The notes under the pieces are model-generated. The model had not been told where the DNA came from. It saw nothing but the letters and a program-made list of their open reading frames with translations, and searched no databases. From the NCBI GenBank assembly GCA_047626155.1, contig JBLHRR010000230.1, forward strand, positions 1-5,760: a stretch of DNA of 5,760 nt, read 5' to 3'. The position numbers and the translations under genes were made by a program. This DNA comes from CALGLS01 sp047626155 (GTDB lineage Bacteria > Bacteroidota > Bacteroidia > Chitinophagales > Saprospiraceae). This document shows, in pieces, positions 5,307 through 5,760 of this stretch; the first letter of the stretch is position 1; each line of letters opens with the position of its first letter.

Positions 5307-5760
5307 CTACCCTCTCCGTTTTTTCTTCCGCTTCTTTTTCTTCTTCCCTTTCCCTTTTTTCTTCCGCTTCTCTTCCCATTCTATCTGCAGTTCATCTTCT
5401 TCATCTGCTCCACCCATATAGCCCAATCTAAAGCCAATACCCACCCGGAGTATTCGGTCTCCAAAGGCATCAACCGAAAATTCATCACTAGTTTGTTGTT
5501 TCACAGTCAATGCAGGATCCTGAACTTCTGCTTGATTGTAGGACAGTGCCATAGAAATTGGCGAGGTATTAATATCTATATAAATGCGGCTTGTTATATC
5601 AAATTCCAAATGCGCGAAAGCACCGACCCAAACACCAGTTTTAGAATTGATCACTGGAAACATGTTGTATTCCGCAGATTGGATATCCTCTCTCAGATAA
5701 AATAATCTACCCGCTCCACCAAAACGGACAGTCATAAAATCGAATAGTTTTTTCTTCAAC
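5307..5760 (-). CDS. C-terminal part of a probable outer-membrane beta-barrel protein with polybasic tail (partial)
   Basis: The frame is open to the right edge, so the start lies outside. The TTG nearest the edge (5757-5759) is probably an internal Leu codon, not a start. About 150 residues are visible. The part before residue 117 alternates polar and hydrophobic residues in amphipathic beta-strand style: GVWVGAFAHLEFDI (42-55), SRIYIDINTSPISMALSYN (57-75) and a final strand-like RILRVGIGFRLGY (102-114). This fits the end of an outer-membrane barrel or a similar surface beta-protein. After it come an acidic linker (ADEEDE, 117-122) and a closing tail of about 21 residues, nearly all Lys, Arg and Gly. 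The KRKKK unit occurs twice, 12 residues apart. Barrels normally end at the last strand, so this tail is unusual. I cannot name the family. The gene converges on the membrane-protein pair and shares its terminator. Confidence 0.75.
   Translation of the reverse strand, partial: LKKKLFDFMTVRFGGAGRLFYLREDIQSAEYNMFPVINSKTGVWVGAFAHLEFDITSRIYIDINTSPISMALSYNQAEVQDPALTVKQQTSDEFSVDAFGDRILRVGIGFRLGYMGGADEEDELQIEWEEKRKKKGKGKKKKKRKKKRRG
5310..5376. repeat. Polypyrimidine tract with an exact 17-bp direct repeat
   Basis: Almost every plus-strand base from 5310 to 5376 is C or T, with only isolated Gs in CCG. TTTTTTCTTCCGCTTCT occurs exactly at 5319-5335 and 5355-5371, offset 36 bp (12 codons), so it stays in frame and repeats KRKKK in the encoded tail. 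The pattern suggests in-frame expansion by slippage or local duplication. Confidence 0.7.

Noticed and set aside
5493..5705. Plus-strand open frame near the right edge
   Set aside because: It is the complement of the beta-rich minus-strand gene and has no supporting leader or motif.
5757..5759. TTG as start of the minus-strand gene
   Set aside because: The frame stays open to the window edge, there is no signal peptide after it, and the remaining protein reads as the end of a larger beta-rich protein.

Overview
The window looks like chromosomal DNA from a member of the Bacteroidota, possibly the Saprospiraceae or a relative. The reasons are the moderately AT-rich composition, the absence of Shine-Dalgarno sequences before the genes, A-rich and almost G-free leaders, a perfect match to the Bacteroidota -7 promoter element (TAnnTTTG), and a small protein of a type I associate with this phylum. 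The lineage is an inference from style, not from a marker gene.

Layout. Positions 1-366 are non-coding and repeat-rich: two copies of a roughly 44-bp repeat, then an AT-rich stretch with an iterated CCAAT(C/T)AAC word. A 90-residue conserved-type hypothetical protein follows (367-639). After a 292-bp gap holding a candidate promoter comes a DUF354-family protein, a GT-B-fold, glycosyltransferase-like enzyme (932-1996). A 275-bp gap with several short hairpins separates it from a family 4 glycosyltransferase (2272-3432). A 121-bp gap leads to two tandem paralogous multi-pass membrane proteins (3554-4321 and 4348-5133), 26 bp apart and surely co-transcribed. A 20-bp perfect stem-loop (5155-5201) closes this plus-strand run. 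It faces a convergent minus-strand gene (stop at 5307) that runs off the right edge and encodes the C-terminal end of a beta-strand-rich, probably outer-membrane, protein with a striking Lys/Arg tail.

Together the plus-strand genes suggest surface-glycan or glycolipid biosynthesis: two cytoplasmic GT-B-type enzymes followed by two inner-membrane proteins of unknown function. The functional link between the glycosyltransferases and the membrane pair is only inferred from adjacency and common strand, and the gaps of 121-292 bp mean the genes need not form one operon. No tRNA, rRNA, CRISPR array, transposase, phage or defence gene is visible. The most notable unexplained item is the tandem membrane pair with its invariant GEExSWGQR motif. 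Next are the polybasic tail on the convergent gene and the G-free leaders.
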